Source: Methylomonas sp. ZR1
Lineage (GTDB): Bacteria; Pseudomonadota; Gammaproteobacteria; Methylococcales; Methylomonadaceae
Length of the DNA stretch: 64,000 nt
Assembly (NCBI RefSeq): GCF_013141865.1
Contig: NZ_RCST01000001.1
Span: forward strand, 1,860,001 to 1,924,000
Direction: 5' to 3'
In this document: in pieces, positions 62,126-64,000 of the stretch
Layout: every line of letters starts with the position of its first letter
Position numbering within the stretch: the first letter of the stretch is position 1
The notes under the pieces: generated by a model
Databases searched by the model: none
What the model was told of the DNA's origin: nothing
The model's input: the letters and a program-made list of their open reading frames with translations, nothing else
Position numbers and translations under genes: made by a program

Positions 62126-62431
62126 ATCGTTAACCCTGTCGCGGCATTACCCGCCTTATTAAATAATGTTCTCGGAACATCTCTAAAATTCCCTCTTCGC
62201 CAAACAGGACTCAAACGACCCACTGTCACCCAAGGCCCCCACAAAGGCCCGGCTGCGCGTATTACCGGGAGATAACCGGCCTGCCGTCCATTGGCCCCAG
62301 CCTCCTTGCCGGGATAAACGCTCACCTGACAGCGTCGTCCTAACCCCCTGTTTGATAAAGAAGGAATTTCAGAGATGTCCACATTGGTTCAAATTCGCCT
62401 TACCTCGGCCAATAGCCGGCTCGGCGAATCG
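62126..62431. other. Upstream region of the cytochrome/peroxiredoxin operon
   Basis: About 300 bases without a supportable gene. It must contain the minus-strand promoter of the cytochrome operon, but I see no clear -35/-10 pair. A GC-rich stretch (GGCCCCAGCCTCC near 62290) interrupts it. A longer frame in this area has no family-like sequence. Confidence 0.3.
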
Positions 62432-62463
62432 CTTACCCGAAAGCGCCAAGCCTTCGGGTAGGC
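62432..62463 (-). terminator. Hairpin after the DUF1501 gene
   Basis: ACCCGAA (62435-62441) and TTCGGGT (62453-62459) pair, extended to about 11 bp by CTT/AGG with one wobble. It lies about 15 bases past the minus-strand stop codon. No T-run follows. Confidence 0.45.
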
Positions 62464-62478
62464 TGTTAAAGCTCAACC

Positions 62479-63942
62479 TTAAGCAATCAGTTCCTTGATC
62501 ACTTTGCCGTACACCACGGTTGGACGTTCCGAACGGCCTTGATACTTGTAAATCAGCTTCAAGTGATCCAGACCCAACTGGTTCAACACCGTGGCGTGCA
62601 AGTCGTAGGTATCGACTTCGGTACCTTTGATAGCTTGTACGCCCAGCTCGTCGGTGCCGCCATGGGTATAACCGGCTTTGACGCCGCCGCCTGCCATCCA
62701 TTGGGTATAGCCCCAAGGATTGTGGTCGCGGCCGTCGCCGGATTCGCTCCAAGGGGTACGACCAAACTCGGAAGTCCAGACCACCAGGGTTTCATCCAGC
62801 AAACCTTTGGCTTTCAAATCTTTCAACAAGCCGGCGATCGGTTTGTCGATAATTTTTGAATGCTTGCTGTGGTTGTCTTCGATGTTTTGGTGCGCGTCCC
62901 AATCGCGGCTGTCGCCTTTGATGTCGGTCGGGCCGGATACGACTTGCACGAAACGCACACCGCGTTCGGTCAAGCGTCTGGCACGCAACAACAACTCGCC
63001 GTATGGGCGGGTGATTTCATCGTTCAAGCCATACAGCGCTTTAGTCGCGTCGGATTCCTTACTAAAGTCAACCGCTTCCGGTGCGGTTTCCTGCATGCGG
63101 TAAGCCAGCTCGTAAGATTCGGTGCGGGCTTGCAGTTCGCTATCGGTTGGATAGTTGGCCGCATGTTGTTGATTAATCTGTTTCAACAAGTCCAGCGCAT
63201 GGCGTTTTTCCGCGTTAGCCAGATATTCCGGGTTGTTCAAATGCAGAATCGGCGAATTACCGGGACGGAACGGCGTACCTTGATAAACCGCGGGTAAAAA
63301 GCCGGATTCCCAGTTGGTCACACCGCCGCGCGGTTCGCGTTTGTCGTTATACAACACCACGTAGGCCGGCAGATTCGGGTTCGCCGAACCCAAAGCATAT
63401 TGCACCCAAGCGCCCAGTGTTGGCCGGCCGGGGTTCAAGCCGCCGGTGTTCAACTTCATGATGGAAATATCGTGGGTCGCACCAACAGTCACACTGGATT
63501 TAATAAATGCCAGGTCGTCGGCATGTTCCGCCAGATTGGGCAGCCAGTCAGAAAACCAGGCGCCGCTTTGACCGTGCTGTTTCCAGTCGCGTTTGGTGGC
63601 GATCAATTTAGTGATACCGCCTTGAGTACTGGTTTTGATGCCTTGCAAAAACGAAGCGGGAATACCGGTACCGGCTTGTTTGACCAACTGCGGTTTGTAG
63701 TCGTACAAATCCAGCGTGCTGGGGGCACCGGACATGTGCAGCCAGATGACGGTTTTGGCTTTAGGCGCAAAATGCGGCGCTTTCGGCGCTAAAGGATTGG
63801 CGCCGGCCAAGGCTTGCAGGGCTGGGTCGTCCGCCAGAGCAGTGGCAATGACGCCACCACCGGGCAGAAAGCCGCTGACGGCCAAGCCACCTAAGCCATA
63901 GCCGGTTTTTATTAAAAAATCGCGACGTGATTTGTTGTTCAT
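62479..63942 (-). CDS. Tat-exported DUF1501 family protein
   Basis: 487 residues. The twin-arginine signal SRRDFLIKTGYGLGGLAVSG (residues 5-24) directs folded export. The mature domain has KTVIWLHMSGAPSTLDLYDYKP near residue 63-84, WFSDWLPNLAEHADDLAFIKS near residue 148 and VVWTSEFGRTPWSESGDGRDH near residue 387-407. These are the conserved DUF1501 segments, a sulfatase/alkaline-phosphatase-like fold with candidate metal ligands in the FGRTP and DH stretches. In planctomycetes and other bacteria the gene is usually paired with a DUF1800 or DUF1549/1553 gene; the upstream partner would lie beyond the window end. A purine site (AAGAGG) precedes the ATG. Substrate unknown. Confidence 0.88.
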   Translation of the reverse strand: MNNKSRRDFLIKTGYGLGGLAVSGFLPGGGVIATALADDPALQALAGANPLAPKAPHFAPKAKTVIWLHMSGAPSTLDLYDYKPQLVKQAGTGIPASFLQGIKTSTQGGITKLIATKRDWKQHGQSGAWFSDWLPNLAEHADDLAFIKSSVTVGATHDISIMKLNTGGLNPGRPTLGAWVQYALGSANPNLPAYVVLYNDKREPRGGVTNWESGFLPAVYQGTPFRPGNSPILHLNNPEYLANAEKRHALDLLKQINQQHAANYPTDSELQARTESYELAYRMQETAPEAVDFSKESDATKALYGLNDEITRPYGELLLRARRLTERGVRFVQVVSGPTDIKGDSRDWDAHQNIEDNHSKHSKIIDKPIAGLLKDLKAKGLLDETLVVWTSEFGRTPWSESGDGRDHNPWGYTQWMAGGGVKAGYTHGGTDELGVQAIKGTEVDTYDLHATVLNQLGLDHLKLIYKYQGRSERPTVVYGKVIKELIA

Positions 63943-64000
63943 TATCTAAACCTCTTGAATAGTATTTTGTGTCGGCAACTGCTTCGGGTCCGGTAAGGCG

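Overview
The window looks like chromosome of a mid-GC (roughly 54-55%) gammaproteobacterium. A Methylomonas-like member of the Methylococcales is my best guess, from the overall gene style, the c-type cytochromes, the FadL-type porin, the guanidine-degradation operon and the encapsulin/desulfurase locus. No methane-oxidation gene lies in the window, so the genus is an inference. No rRNA, tRNA, CRISPR array, prophage or complete insertion sequence was seen.

Layout. 1-3.9 kb: end of a membrane protein, an LPG-synthase-type flippase-like protein, a secreted lectin-like protein, an AT-rich accessory patch (unknown membrane protein plus a REP-associated tyrosine transposase flanked by two inverted REP palindromes) and a small DUF6316-like protein. 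3.95-8.0 kb (minus): a tight five-gene set of GTP cyclohydrolase II, stand-alone RibD-type reductase, Zn-type dehydrogenase, a PTPS/QueD-like protein without the usual catalytic cysteine, and a GT4 glycosyltransferase, which suggests an uncharacterised GTP-derived glycosylated metabolite. 8.2-12.7 kb (minus): a two-gene ABC exporter, an aminotransferase and a FadL-type outer-membrane transporter. 13.1-25.9 kb (plus): a metallo-beta-lactamase-fold lipoprotein behind a sigma-54-like promoter, a TetR-MdtABC-OprM RND efflux operon, and a PH-domain/rhomboid pair.

26.1-37.3 kb (minus) is a complete guanidine-utilisation operon: ABC importer, two carboxyguanidine deiminase subunits, biotin-dependent carboxylase (usually labelled urea carboxylase), allophanate hydrolase and a porin. 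Its leader carries a guanidine-I (ykkC) riboswitch, and upstream there is a sigma-54 promoter with NtrC-like half-sites. Guanidine sensing and nitrogen-limitation control therefore seem to be stacked. 37.5-46.9 kb (minus): a giant MASE1 hybrid histidine kinase and a giant REC-PAS-GAF-GGDEF-EAL-REC response regulator. 47.0-48.5 kb: an alginate-export-type porin.

48.6-57.9 kb is a sulfur island: YezD (divergent), CysT-CysW-CysA sulfate importer, CysB, then cysteine synthase, serine acetyltransferase, a family 2A encapsulin shell and a cysteine desulfurase with a disordered N-terminal cargo extension. The products would import sulfate, make cysteine, strip its sulfur inside a protein nanocompartment and store it there. 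A promoter followed by a strong intrinsic terminator sits just before cysK and may be an attenuator. 58.0-62.1 kb (minus): a periplasmic redox operon with a class II-like cytochrome bearing an unusual C-X3-CH heme motif, two paralogous peroxiredoxins around a diheme cytochrome c4, and a PepSY membrane protein. The window closes with a Tat-exported DUF1501 protein.
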